Notes: generated by a model from the letters alone, not told the origin. Positions 1-8,170 are shown, counted from the stretch's first letter. The stretch: 64,000 nt of DNA from Streptomyces sp. A2-16 (GCF_018128905.1 NZ_CP063808.1:9300001-9364000); one strand, 5' to 3'. Translations and numbers: made by a program.

Positions 1-578
1 GCCGCATCGGAGCGGGCCAGGGCACCGACCGCTTCCTCTTCGTCGCCCTGGGCACCGGCATCGCGGGCGCGATCGGCATCGCGGGCCGGGTGGAGGCGGG
101 CGCCCACGGCTTCGCGGGCGAGATCGGCCACATCGTCGTACGGCCGGGGGGCACCGCCTGTCCGTGCGGCCTGCGCGGCTGCCTCGAGCGATACGCCTCG
201 GCGGCGGCGGTCAGCGAGGCCTGGGCCGCGGTCACCGGGAATCCCGAGGCGGACGCGGCGGACTGCGCGAAGGCGGTGGAGGCCGAGGACGCGAGGGCCC
301 GGGAGGTCTGGCAGCACGCCGTGGACGCCCTGGCCGACGGCCTGGTCACCGCCCTCACCCTCCTGGACCCCCGCACCCTGATCATCGGTGGCGGCCTGGC
401 CGAGGCGGGGGAAACCTTGTTCACACCGCTGAGGGAGGCGGTCCGCAGCCGGATCACCTTCCAGAAGCTCCCGACGATCGTCCCGGCCGCCCTGGGCGAC
501 ACGGCGGGCTGCCTGGGTGCCGGCCTGCTGGCCTGGGATCTCCTCGAGACAACGGACCGTACGGAGGTAATTCCCTGA
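1..578 (+). CDS. ROK-family sugar kinase, 3' part
   Basis: The gene enters from the left edge; the frame is open from base 3 and about 191 residues are visible. They hold the ROK glycine-rich segment (ALGTGIAGAI), the GEIGH histidine and the CxCGxxGCxE zinc-binding cluster (CPCGLRGCLE) typical of ROK glucokinases and N-acetylglucosamine kinases. The stop TGA overlaps the next ATG (ATGA), so it is translationally coupled to nagA, which favours an amino-sugar substrate (GlcNAc to GlcNAc-6-phosphate). That substrate is inferred from the neighbour only. The N-terminal half and promoter lie outside the window. Confidence 0.9.
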   Translation, partial: RIGAGQGTDRFLFVALGTGIAGAIGIAGRVEAGAHGFAGEIGHIVVRPGGTACPCGLRGCLERYASAAAVSEAWAAVTGNPEADAADCAKAVEAEDARAREVWQHAVDALADGLVTALTLLDPRTLIIGGGLAEAGETLFTPLREAVRSRITFQKLPTIVPAALGDTAGCLGAGLLAWDLLETTDRTEVIP

Positions 579-1789
579 TGGCAACGCCGCTAGGGGCGCG
601 GGGAACTGCGCGACCAGCCACGACGAACCCGCACCCCGCGCCGGCCGGAACCCCCCTGGTGCTCTCCGGCGCCAACGTGGTCCTGCCCACGGGAACGGTC
701 GAGAACGGCCAAGTGGTCGTCGAGGGCACGCGAATCACCAGCACCGCCCCCGAGAACGCCCAGGTCGTCGACGTCACCGGAAACTGGCTGGTCCCCGGCT
801 TCGTCGACCTCCACAACCACGGCGGCGGCGGAGCCTCCTTCACCTCGGGCACCACGGACGACATCCTCAAGGGCATCCGCACCCACCTGAACCACGGCAC
901 CACCACCCTCGTCGCCTCCACCGTCACGGGCGAGATGGACTTCCTCGCCCACCGGGCCGGCCTGCTGAGCGAGCTCGCCGAACAGGGCGACATCGCCGGC
1001 ATCCACTTCGAGGGCCCGTTCATCTCCCCCTGCCGCAAGGGCGCGCACTCCGAGGAGCTGCTGCGCGACCCCGACCCGGCGGAGGTCCGCAAGCTGATCG
1101 ACGCGGCGCGCGGGCAGGCGAGGATGGTCACGCTGGCCACCGAACTCCCCGGCGGCATCGACTCCGTACGGCTCCTCGCCGAGCACGGCGTCATCGCGGC
1201 GGTCGGGCACACGGACGCGACGTACGAGCAGACCCTCGAGGCCATCGACGCGGGCGCCACGGTGGCCACGCATCTCTTCAACGCGATGCCGCCCCTGGGC
1301 CATCGCGCCCCGGGCCCCATCGCCGCCCTCCTGGAGGACGAGCGGATCACGGTCGAGCTGATCAACGACGGCACGCATCTGCACCCGGCCGCACTGCAAC
1401 TGGCGTTCCATCACGCGCGTTCCGCCAGGGTCGCGTTCATCACCGACGCCATGGACGCAGCCGGTTTCGGCGACGGCCGTTACATGCTCGGCCCCCTGGA
1501 GGTGGAGGTCAGCGAGGGAGTCGCCCGGCTCGTGGAGGGCGGTTCGATCGCGGGCTCGACGCTCACACTGGACCGTGCCTTCAAGCGGGCGGTGACCGTC
1601 GACCGGCTGCCGGTCGCGGACGTGGTCGCGGCGATCTCCGCCAACCCGGCCCGGCTGCTGGGCATGTCCGACCGCATCGGCTCGCTGGAGCCGGGCAAGG
1701 ACGCCGACCTGGTCCTCCTCGACCATCAATTCGACCTCAAGGGCGTCATGCGCCGGGGTGAATGGGTGATCGATCCCCAACTGGGGTGA
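578..1789 (+). CDS. nagA: N-acetylglucosamine-6-phosphate deacetylase
   Basis: Cytoplasmic amidohydrolase that converts GlcNAc-6-P to glucosamine-6-P and acetate. The protein (about 403 aa) carries the metal site DLHNHGGGG near the N-terminus, the HFEGPF glutamate motif, VGHTDA, THLFNAM, the INDGTHLHP segment and the catalytic ITDAMDA aspartate, and ends with the usual SLEPGKDADL beta-strand. The start at 578 has GGAGGT at 563-568 and a 4-nt overlap with the ROK kinase. However, codons about 4-15 are encoded by a common Streptomyces extragenic repeat. The family-like N-terminus only begins near GTG 659, which is the alternative start. Confidence 0.93.
   Translation: MATPLGARGTARPATTNPHPAPAGTPLVLSGANVVLPTGTVENGQVVVEGTRITSTAPENAQVVDVTGNWLVPGFVDLHNHGGGGASFTSGTTDDILKGIRTHLNHGTTTLVASTVTGEMDFLAHRAGLLSELAEQGDIAGIHFEGPFISPCRKGAHSEELLRDPDPAEVRKLIDAARGQARMVTLATELPGGIDSVRLLAEHGVIAAVGHTDATYEQTLEAIDAGATVATHLFNAMPPLGHRAPGPIAALLEDERITVELINDGTHLHPAALQLAFHHARSARVAFITDAMDAAGFGDGRYMLGPLEVEVSEGVARLVEGGSIAGSTLTLDRAFKRAVTVDRLPVADVVAAISANPARLLGMSDRIGSLEPGKDADLVLLDHQFDLKGVMRRGEWVIDPQLG
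587..636. repeat. Extragenic GC-rich repeat inside nagA 5' end
   Basis: The stretch beginning CTAGGGGCGCGGGGAACTGC and continuing through GCGACCAGCCACGACG matches, from memory, a sequence scattered between genes in many Streptomyces genomes. Here it sits between the nagA ribosome-binding site and the conserved part of the protein, and stays in frame. Its reverse-complement core CCCGCGCCCCT recurs at about 29078 and 53904. Confidence 0.6.
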
Positions 1790-1867
1790 TGTGTCACGCT
1801 GTTGAGGCCGGGGACGTCCTGGGAGAATGGCCGGGCACATTTCCGTCTTCGGGGGAGGTCGGCCCGG

Positions 1868-2797
1868 GTGATCCTCACGGTCACGCTGAACACCGCGCTC
1901 GACCTCACGTATCGCGTACGGTCGCTGCGGCCGCACACCAGTCACCGGGTCACCGAGGTCACCGAGCGCCCCGGCGGCAAGGGGGTGAACGTGGCCCGGG
2001 TGCTGGCCGCGCTCGGCCATGAGGTGACGGTCACCGGCTTCACGGGCGGTGCCACGGGCCGCATGGTCCAGGACGCCCTCACCGCCGTACCGGGCCTGGT
2101 GGACGCGCTCGTCCCGGTGACCGGCGCGACCCGGCGCACGATCGCCGTCGTGGACGAGCAGTCCGGCGACACCACCCAGCTCAACGAACCGGGTCCGACG
2201 GTGACGCCCGCCGAGTGGTCGGCCTTCCAGGAGGCGTACGAGGATCTCCTCGCGTCCGTCTCGGCGGTGGCCCTGTGCGGGAGTCTGCCGCCGGGGGTGC
2301 CGGTGGGGGCGTACGCGGGCCTGATCCGCACGGCGAAGGCGGCCGGGGTTCCGGTCCTCCTCGACACGAGTGGAGAGGCCCTGCGCCGCGGGGTCGCCGC
2401 CCGCCCCGACATCCTCAAGCCGAACACCGAGGAACTGTCCGAACTGACGGGCTCCCACGACCCGCTGCGCGCGACCCAGGACGCGCGTCGCCGGGGCGCC
2501 CGGGCGGTGGTCGCCTCCCTCGGCAGGGAGGGCCTCCTCGCGACGACCCCCGAGGGCCGCTGGCGCGCCGTCCCGCCGGCCCACAGCCACGGCAACCCGA
2601 CGGGCGCGGGCGACGCGGTGGTCGCGGGCCTGCTGTCGGCCCTGGTGGAGCACCTCCCGTGGCCGGCCCGCCTGTCCCGGGCGGCCGCCCTGGCCACCGC
2701 GACCGTACTGGCCCCGACGGCAGGCGAGTTCGACCACACGACCTACGAGAACCTGCTGCCCCGGGTCACGGTCACGGGGGAGGTCAGCGCGGCGTGA
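1868..2797 (+). CDS. PfkB-family hexose kinase (1-phosphofructokinase type)
   Basis: Ribokinase/PfkB-fold kinase of 309 aa, probably phosphorylating fructose-1-phosphate, tagatose-6-phosphate or a related sugar phosphate. It shows the N-terminal TVTLNTALDLTY strand, the GGKGVNVAR PfkB signature 1 and the C-terminal NPTGAGDAVVAG signature 2 with the catalytic aspartate. GTG 1868 is chosen because GGGGGAGGT (1851-1859) sits 8 nt upstream and the protein then begins with the family strand; an upstream in-frame ATG at 1802 adds an unconserved tail. It lies 78 nt after nagA, consistent with a shared sugar-phosphate operon. Confidence 0.88.
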   Translation: MILTVTLNTALDLTYRVRSLRPHTSHRVTEVTERPGGKGVNVARVLAALGHEVTVTGFTGGATGRMVQDALTAVPGLVDALVPVTGATRRTIAVVDEQSGDTTQLNEPGPTVTPAEWSAFQEAYEDLLASVSAVALCGSLPPGVPVGAYAGLIRTAKAAGVPVLLDTSGEALRRGVAARPDILKPNTEELSELTGSHDPLRATQDARRRGARAVVASLGREGLLATTPEGRWRAVPPAHSHGNPTGAGDAVVAGLLSALVEHLPWPARLSRAAALATATVLAPTAGEFDHTTYENLLPRVTVTGEVSAA

Positions 2798-2800
2798 CTA

Positions 2801-3739
2801 CTAATGGTCGACGTTCTCCGTGACGGTGAACTGGTCGAGCAGGGCGTTGCACTGGTTGCCCTGCTGGCACGAGAGCTGAATCGTGTTGGTGCCCTTGGTC
2901 AGGGAGACCTGGGCCCAGGTCTCCTGCCATTCGTTGGCGGGAAGCCCACCGAAGTTCTTCATGTTCAGCGGCCGGGAAGCAGCCTTCCCGTTGACCGTCA
3001 TCGTCCCGTTGGCGTCCTCGGCGGGCAGGCTGTAGCGGACGTAGACCCGATAGGTGCCGGCCTTCTTGATGCCGTTGACCGTCCAGGTGACCGAGGCGCC
3101 GACCTGGTTGAAGCCCTGGACGTAGACGCCGCCGTCGGACTTGGCGCCCTTCACGTCGGACGCGAGGGTGGTGCCGCCCTCGAGCCGCATCGTCTTCGCG
3201 TCGGCCTTCGGAAGCTCGGCGGCCTCCGACGACGACGCGGACGGACTCGGCTCCGAGCTCTGCGACGTGCTCGGGGTCGTCGAGGACTTGCCGCCTGCGT
3301 CTTCCTTCTTGTCGCCGCCGTTCGCCATCGCCACGCCGATGCCGATGACCACCGCGGCGACCACCGCAATCGCACCGATCAGCAGCCCCTTGGTGTTGGG
3401 GCCGCCACTGCGGCCGCCGCCGCTGCGGCCGGGCATGGACTGCTGCGTGGTGGCGGCGCCGCCCGGCAGGGTCTCGGGGGCGGCGTAGTGCGCGCTGGGC
3501 TGGCCGTAGCCGCCCTGGGCCTGCTGCTGCGGGACCTGGCCGTACGGCGCGGTCGGCGCGGTGGGCGCCTGCTGCTGGCCGTACTGGCGCTGGCCGACCG
3601 CGCGGACTCTGTTGACGGAGTTCGGGTAGCCGTAGCCGCCGGAGGGCGGTTGGGCCCCGTTGGCCTGGCCGTCGGCGTAGAGGTAGCCGAACGGGTCGTC
3701 GTCCTCGGGCGTGCTCGCGCCGTTGTTGCCGGACGTCAT
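2801..3739 (-). CDS. Membrane protein with extracellular CBM-like domain
   Basis: 312 aa. The N-terminal ~105 residues are Pro/Gln/Gly/Tyr-rich (PFGYLYADGQ, YGQQQAPTAP) and predicted cytoplasmic. One transmembrane helix follows (LLIGAIAVVAAVVIGIGVAM), then a Ser/Thr/Pro linker, then about 125 residues resembling a family 6/35 carbohydrate-binding beta-sandwich (AGTYRVYVRYSLP, WAQVSLTKGTNTIQL, ALLDQFTV). It probably binds cell-surface or environmental glycans; the ligand is unknown. It converges on the sugar kinase with only 3 nt between stops. Confidence 0.75.
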   Translation of the reverse strand: MTSGNNGASTPEDDDPFGYLYADGQANGAQPPSGGYGYPNSVNRVRAVGQRQYGQQQAPTAPTAPYGQVPQQQAQGGYGQPSAHYAAPETLPGGAATTQQSMPGRSGGGRSGGPNTKGLLIGAIAVVAAVVIGIGVAMANGGDKKEDAGGKSSTTPSTSQSSEPSPSASSSEAAELPKADAKTMRLEGGTTLASDVKGAKSDGGVYVQGFNQVGASVTWTVNGIKKAGTYRVYVRYSLPAEDANGTMTVNGKAASRPLNMKNFGGLPANEWQETWAQVSLTKGTNTIQLSCQQGNQCNALLDQFTVTENVDH

Positions 3740-3861
3740 CCCTTGGTACTCCTCAAACAGGTGCGGATCGGATGCGATACGTGGAGTCAGAATGGCGAGC
3801 CTACCCGCTTCTGATGGCCCAAACGGGTGACTCGGATCGCATCAGCTCACTGACCTGGGGC

Positions 3862-5517
3862 TCAGCCCGCGCGTCGGTGTTGTTTGGGACGAGATCGTTT
3901 CTCGACGTACATCCGCTCGTCGGCTGACTTCAACACTTCGTCCGCCGTCATGCCGCAGTGCGCCCAGCCGATACCGAAGCTGGCACCGACCCGCACGGCC
4001 CGTCCCTCGGCGCGGATGGGCTGGATGATCTCGTTGCGCAGACGCACCGCGAGGTCGGCCGCGTCGGCCTTGCCGAGCCCGTCGGCGAGGATCACGAACT
4101 CGTCGCCGCCCAGCCGGGCCACGGTGTCGCCGTCGCGCACGCACTGGGACAGTCGCCGGGCCACCTCGATGAGGACCGCGTCGCCCGCGTTGTGCCCGAA
4201 CCGGTCGTTGATGGACTTGAAGCCGTCGAGGTCGCAGAAGAGCACCGCGAGCCCCTTGGTGCCGTCGTCGCGCTCCCCCTCGGGGGCGACGGTGTGCACA
4301 TGGTGGTCGAAGGCGTCGTACGCCTCGACGCCGCCCTGCCGGAAGTCGAAGCCGTGGCCGTTCGCGTCGAAGGCCGGGTGGCCGAAGGCCGCGTCGACGG
4401 GCTCCAGGGCGCCGGTGTGGGTGGGGCGCTGGCAGAGCCGGGAGGACAGCCGCGAGCGCAGCTCGGCGGAGTTCGGCAGGCCGGTGAGGGAGTCGTGGGA
4501 GGCGCGGTGGGCGAGCTGGAGCTCGCGGCGCTTGCGCTCCTCTATGTCCTCGACGTGGGTGAGCAGGAAGCGCGGGCCGTCGGCGGCGTCGGCGACCACC
4601 GAGTTGCGCAGGGACACCCAGACGTAGGTGCCGTCCCGGCGCCCGAGGCGGAGCTCGGCCCGGCCGCCCTCCGCCGAGGTGCGCAGCAGGGTGCCTATGT
4701 CCTCGGGGTGGACCAGGTCGGAGAAGGAGTAGCGGCGCATCGCGGACGCGGGGCGGCCGAGGAGCCGGCACAGGGCGTCGTTGGTGCGCAGGATGCGGCC
4801 GTGCTGGTCGCCGCCCATCTCGGCGATGGCCATGCCGGAGGGGGCGTACTCGAACGCCTGCCGAAAGCTCTCTTCACTGGCTCTGAGGGCCTGCTGCTCC
4901 CTTTCGAGCCTGACCAGTGCGCGCTGCATGTTCGCGCGTAGACGCGCGTTGCTGATCGCGATGGCGGCCTGGAACGCGTACATCTGGAGCGCTTCGCGAC
5001 CCCAGGCTCCGGGCCTGCGGCCGTTGCGCGGCCGGTCCACGGAGAGCACGCCGATCAGTTCGCCGCAGTTGCCGCCGGGCACGCCCGGCGTGTACATCGG
5101 CGCGAACAGCCGGTCGGAGGGGTGCCACTCGTCCTCGAAGCGGGGCGCGGGCCCGTCGGTGTACCACTGCGGGACGTCGTCGTCGTCGAGGACCCAGCCC
5201 TCGGTGTGCGGTATGAAGACCAGGTCGCCCCAGGTCTCACCCATGCTCAGCCGGCGCTCCCAGGACTCGCGGGAGCCCACCCGGCCGGTGATCAGGGCCT
5301 CGGCGGCCTGGTTCCCGGAGAAGGCGGCGACCACGAGGTCGCCGTCGGGGCGCACGAGATTGACGCACGCCAGTTCGTAGCCGAGTGCGGTGACCACGCC
5401 GTTCGCGACGGTCTGCAGTGTGTCGGCCAGGCTGCGGGCCGTGTTCATGTCGGCCATGACCTGGTGCAGCTGTCGCAGGGACGCAAGACGGACGTACGGC
5501 TCCGACTCGCTCTCCAT
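3862..5517 (-). CDS. cdgB: GAF-PAS-GGDEF diguanylate cyclase (CdgB type)
   Basis: 551-aa cytoplasmic enzyme making cyclic di-GMP, the signal that controls development through BldD in Streptomyces. An N-terminal GAF-like domain (about 15-195) is followed by a short coiled coil, a PAS/PAC domain (about 215-335) and the GGDEF domain. The active-site GGDEF is intact and an RDGD inhibitory (I-site) motif lies five residues before it. About 50-60 residues are inserted between the LTGLPN helix and the FCDLDGF strand. ATG 5517 is chosen for GGGAGG 7 nt upstream; a longer in-frame start at 5553 is less likely. Domain order and neighbours match what I recall of S. coelicolor CdgB. Confidence 0.9.
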   Translation of the reverse strand: MESESEPYVRLASLRQLHQVMADMNTARSLADTLQTVANGVVTALGYELACVNLVRPDGDLVVAAFSGNQAAEALITGRVGSRESWERRLSMGETWGDLVFIPHTEGWVLDDDDVPQWYTDGPAPRFEDEWHPSDRLFAPMYTPGVPGGNCGELIGVLSVDRPRNGRRPGAWGREALQMYAFQAAIAISNARLRANMQRALVRLEREQQALRASEESFRQAFEYAPSGMAIAEMGGDQHGRILRTNDALCRLLGRPASAMRRYSFSDLVHPEDIGTLLRTSAEGGRAELRLGRRDGTYVWVSLRNSVVADAADGPRFLLTHVEDIEERKRRELQLAHRASHDSLTGLPNSAELRSRLSSRLCQRPTHTGALEPVDAAFGHPAFDANGHGFDFRQGGVEAYDAFDHHVHTVAPEGERDDGTKGLAVLFCDLDGFKSINDRFGHNAGDAVLIEVARRLSQCVRDGDTVARLGGDEFVILADGLGKADAADLAVRLRNEIIQPIRAEGRAVRVGASFGIGWAHCGMTADEVLKSADERMYVEKRSRPKQHRRAG

Positions 5518-5625
5518 TGCCTGCCCTCCCCCCGAGACCTCGCAGCGAATCAAGGGTCATCTGTCCCGCCACTGAATCACAGCGCGCTGCCCGCTCGGTA
5601 CACAGGGTCAACAATTGGCACCTCT

Positions 5626-5641
5626 TGTGACTCAAGTCACA
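5626..5641. promoter_or_regulatory. Crp-type palindrome upstream of cdgB
   Basis: TGTGACTCAAGTCACA is a perfect match to the classical TGTGA-N6-TCACA Crp/FNR-type site. It also fits the Streptomyces Crp motif GTG-N6-GNCAC. It lies about 110 nt upstream of the cdgB start and 170 nt before the divergent flavin reductase. It is not a good BldD box, because the half-sites are one base too close. Confidence 0.6.
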
Positions 5642-5681
5642 GCGAAAGATGAGCAATTGAGCGGGGTTTCTGTGTTTTTCC

Positions 5682-5698
5682 TGTGCGTTTAGCGCACA
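5682..5698. promoter_or_regulatory. Inverted repeat in cdgB/flavin reductase intergenic
   Basis: TGTGCG-TTTAG-CGCACA, 6-nt arms with a 5-nt centre, lies in a locally AT-richer stretch (5650-5720) between the divergent genes. Function unknown; it could be a second operator. Confidence 0.35.
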
Positions 5699-5811
5699 CA
5701 AATTTTGGGCGTTTATACAGGTTCCGGCAGGCGGCCCGTCGGGAGACCTAGGTCCCGTCTCGGGCGAAGGCCCGATGCGGCGGGCGCGGCGCCGAGACTA
5801 GCGTTTCCGAC

Positions 5812-6387
5812 GTGTCGAACACTCCCGCCCCCACCGTCCCGATGATCCCTCCGCCCGCTTCCGGGCATGCTGTGGGGGTGAGCAACGACGAGTTCCGCGC
5901 CGCCATGTCCCGGCTGGCCGCGGGCGTGGTCCTGGTGACCGCGTTCGAGCCCCCGCTCGACGCCGAGGGCCCCAAGGGCGAGGACGTCGGCATGACGGCC
6001 ACGGCGTTCCTCTCGGTCTCCCTGGACCCGCCGTTGGTGCTGGTCAGCCTGCGTACGGGCTCCCGTATGGACGACCTTCTCGACGAGCAGCCGCTGTGGG
6101 CGGTCTCCGTCCTGTCGGAGAGCCAGCGGCACATCGCCGGCCGCTTCGCCATGAAGGGCCGCATCAGCGACCGGCTGCTGTTCGAGGACATTCCGTACGT
6201 CCGGGGCGCGGCGACCGGCGCCGTTCTGGTGGGCGGCGCCCTCGCCACCCTGGAGTGCCGCACCGAACAGCGGGTGGCGGCCGGCGACCACACCCTGGTG
6301 ATCGCCCGCGTCCTGACGGCCGACGTGCCGAGCGCCGACGGCGGTCCGCTGGCCTATTTCCGGGGCCGGTACCGGCAGTTGGGATGA
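5812..6387 (+). CDS. Flavin reductase-like domain protein
   Basis: 191-aa FMN-binding split-barrel protein of the flavin reductase (HpaC/ActVB-like) family. It is expected to reduce FMN or FAD with NAD(P)H for a partner monooxygenase. Visible family motifs are FRAAMSRLAAGVVLVT, GMTATAFLSVSLDPPLVLVSL and SVLSESQRHIAGRFA. A TAGCGT hexamer at 5799-5804 ends 7 nt before the GTG, the layout of a leaderless promoter, which supports this start over an internal GTG at 5878. No obvious partner oxygenase is adjacent. Confidence 0.82.
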   Translation: MSNTPAPTVPMIPPPASGHAVGVSNDEFRAAMSRLAAGVVLVTAFEPPLDAEGPKGEDVGMTATAFLSVSLDPPLVLVSLRTGSRMDDLLDEQPLWAVSVLSESQRHIAGRFAMKGRISDRLLFEDIPYVRGAATGAVLVGGALATLECRTEQRVAAGDHTLVIARVLTADVPSADGGPLAYFRGRYRQLG

Positions 6388-6429
6388 ATTCCGTGGCAGC
6401 GCGCCGCCGGCTCGTCCTAAGGTCCGCGC

Positions 6430-6900
6430 ATGACATTCGCACCGCGCCTCGAAGAGATCACACCCGGGAATTTCGAAACCGCCACCGGCATACGCGTCCA
6501 CCCCGAGCAGGAATTCGCGGTCTCCCCGGTGATGCAGTCCCTCGCCGAGGCCTACATCCATCCCCCGGGCGTCGCCTGGCCCCGCCTGATCGTCGACGGT
6601 GACCGCACGGTCGGCTTCCTGATGGCCTTCCTGGACATCGACTGGCGCGCCGACGGCGGCAGCGTGCGCCGCTCCGGCCTGTGGCGGCTGAACATCGCGG
6701 CCGACGCCCAGGGCAGGGGCTACGGCCGTTTCGCCGTCGAGTCCGTCGCCGCGGAGCTGCGCCGCCGGGAGACGAAGGAGTTGTACGTCACCTGGCACGA
6801 GGGCGAGGACGGCCCGGCGGAGTTCTACCTGCGGCTCGGCTTCCGCCGGACCGGGGAGCTCAGCGGCAGCGAGACGGTGGGGGTCCTGGACCTCGCCTAG
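6430..6900 (+). CDS. GNAT-family N-acetyltransferase
   Basis: 156 aa. The acetyl-CoA pyrophosphate loop is visible as NIAADAQGRGYGRFAVE, preceded by the GFLMAFLDIDW beta-strand and followed by FYLRLGFRRTGEL, the typical C-terminal part of the fold. The substrate cannot be told. TAAGGT at 6418-6423 ends 6 nt before the ATG, so the mRNA is probably leaderless. The 3' end overlaps the convergent sigma-factor-like gene by 4 nt. Confidence 0.8.
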   Translation: MTFAPRLEEITPGNFETATGIRVHPEQEFAVSPVMQSLAEAYIHPPGVAWPRLIVDGDRTVGFLMAFLDIDWRADGGSVRRSGLWRLNIAADAQGRGYGRFAVESVAAELRRRETKELYVTWHEGEDGPAEFYLRLGFRRTGELSGSETVGVLDLA

Positions 6901-7472
6901 AGCAGCGTTACGTCCAGTTGTGCCGCCCTCGCCGGGTCCGTGGTGATGTCGATCACGGCGATCCGGTCGTGTACGAACGTGAACGCGAGCGTCCGCTCGA
7001 CCCGGCCGTCCCGCAGGAGCGCGATGCCGGTACGGCCCTCGACGAGAGCCGGTACGGCGATGCCGGAGAGGTGCCGCGAGCAGTCGGCCGCTCCCCTGGC
7101 CACGGCGAGGGCCCCCGTGGTCACCCCGGCCTCCGTGCGCACCACGACATCCGGGTCGAGGAGGGCCGGCAGCCCCTCGCGGTCCCCTGCACGTGTGGTC
7201 ATGAGGAAGGCGTCGACCAGTTCGCGCCGACGGGCGGGTGAGACGGGTGCGGGGTCCGCCTCCCGCGCGCCCCGCACCCGTCGCCGGGCCCTGCCGACGA
7301 GCCGTCGGGTGGCTGCCGGTGAGGTGCCGATGACGTCGGCGATCCCGTCGTAGGGGACGGCGAAGAGGTCGTGGAGGACGAACGCCAGTCGTTCGGCCGG
7401 GGTGAGGGTGCCGAGGGCGACGAGGAGGGCTTTGCCGACCGAGTCGGCGAGGAGGCTGTCGTCGTCGTCCAT
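6897..7472 (-). CDS. Sigma4-SnoaL protein, ECF41-like, lacking sigma2
   Basis: 191 aa. Residues about 5-75 are a sigma70 region 4 (LTPAERLAFVLHDLFAVPYDGIADVIG, then the TSPAATRRLVGRARRR recognition helix). Residues about 85-191 are a SnoaL-like domain, the combination found in ECF41/SigJ-type sigma factors. The sigma2 domain that contacts the -10 element is missing. An in-frame TGA lies just one codon upstream of the ATG, and only 91 nt separate it from the next gene. The SnoaL DGGG-type motif is also changed (RTEAG). It is either a decayed ECF41 factor or a stand-alone regulator. Confidence 0.7.
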   Translation of the reverse strand: MDDDDSLLADSVGKALLVALGTLTPAERLAFVLHDLFAVPYDGIADVIGTSPAATRRLVGRARRRVRGAREADPAPVSPARRRELVDAFLMTTRAGDREGLPALLDPDVVVRTEAGVTTGALAVARGAADCSRHLSGIAVPALVEGRTGIALLRDGRVERTLAFTFVHDRIAVIDITTDPARAAQLDVTLL

Positions 7473-7563
7473 GGGTCACCGCTCTCGTCGTGGTCGGCCG
7501 TCGATGAGTTGACGGTCCGCACGGGGGAGTTGTGACACGCGCGGGTGGGTCGACGGGCGGGTG

Positions 7564-8001
7564 CTACCCCCAGTCCCTGCCCTGCCGGCCCCGCTTGGTG
7601 TCCGAGCGCTGCTTCTTCTCCCGCAGCCTGCGTTCGTTGATCCCGCGCGGGATGCGGGTCGGCCGGCGGGGCTTGGGCGGGGGCGCGGTGGCCTCGGCGA
7701 GCAGCGCCGCGAGGCGCACGGCCGCGGTCTCGCGGTTGCGCCACTGCGAGCGGTGCTCGGAGGAGCGGACGGTGACGACCCCGTCGACGAGCCGTCCGGC
7801 CAGCTTGGCCAGCGCCCGCTGCTTCCACACGTCGGGCAGCGACTCGGTGCGGGCCAGGTCGAAGCGCAGCTCCACCTGGGAGTCACTGGTGTTGACGTGC
7901 TGGCCGCCGGGGCCGGAGGAGCGCGAGAAACGCCACATGAGCTCGGCCTCGGGAAGGGAGACGGAGCCGCGGATGACGTAGGGACCGGACATGGGGTCCA
8001 T
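7564..8001 (-). CDS. ArfB-like peptidyl-tRNA hydrolase (GGQ)
   Basis: 145-aa class I release-factor-like protein. The catalytic GGQ is present (SGPGGQHVNTSDSQVELRF), followed by a basic Lys/Arg-rich C-terminal tail (RGINERRLREKKQRSDTKRGRQ) like the ArfB/ICT1 tail that enters the empty mRNA channel. It should hydrolyse peptidyl-tRNA on ribosomes stalled without a stop codon. Starts at 8001 (MDPMSG) and 7992 (MSG) are both possible; neither has a clear ribosome-binding site. Confidence 0.88.
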   Translation of the reverse strand: MDPMSGPYVIRGSVSLPEAELMWRFSRSSGPGGQHVNTSDSQVELRFDLARTESLPDVWKQRALAKLAGRLVDGVVTVRSSEHRSQWRNRETAAVRLAALLAEATAPPPKPRRPTRIPRGINERRLREKKQRSDTKRGRQGRDWG

Positions 8002-8057
8002 GTTCCCGCCCGTGACCGGTCCACGTCACCCCAATATCCCCCGTCCGCCGCACGCTT

Positions 8058-8114
8058 CCGCTTGGGTAAAGAAAGTAAAGAAGCGGGGAACCTTCGACAC
8101 CAGTCGCGGCGTTC
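8058..8114 (+). promoter_or_regulatory. Candidate ECF promoter of the TerD gene
   Basis: GGGAAC (8086-8091) is followed after 19 nt by GTTC (8111), similar to SigR-type promoters (GGGAAY-N18/19-GTT). Just upstream CCGCTT and AAGCGG form an inverted repeat around GTAAAGAAAGTAAAG. The transcript would carry a ~50-nt leader with GAGGGAAGGG before the ATG. Confidence 0.35.
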
Positions 8115-8170
8115 ATAGAGGTAGCTGTAGCTTCGTGCCCGTTACTTAACGAGGGAAGGGACTCCCAACA

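Noticed and set aside
590..2737. 715-aa minus-strand open frame across nagA and the PfkB gene
   Set aside because: Low-complexity Arg/Gly/Pro/Val translation with no domain, antisense to two clear enzymes; a GC-bias shadow.
5626..5641. BldD box upstream of cdgB
   Set aside because: Half-sites TGAC and GTCA are separated by 4 nt instead of 5; the Crp motif fits better.
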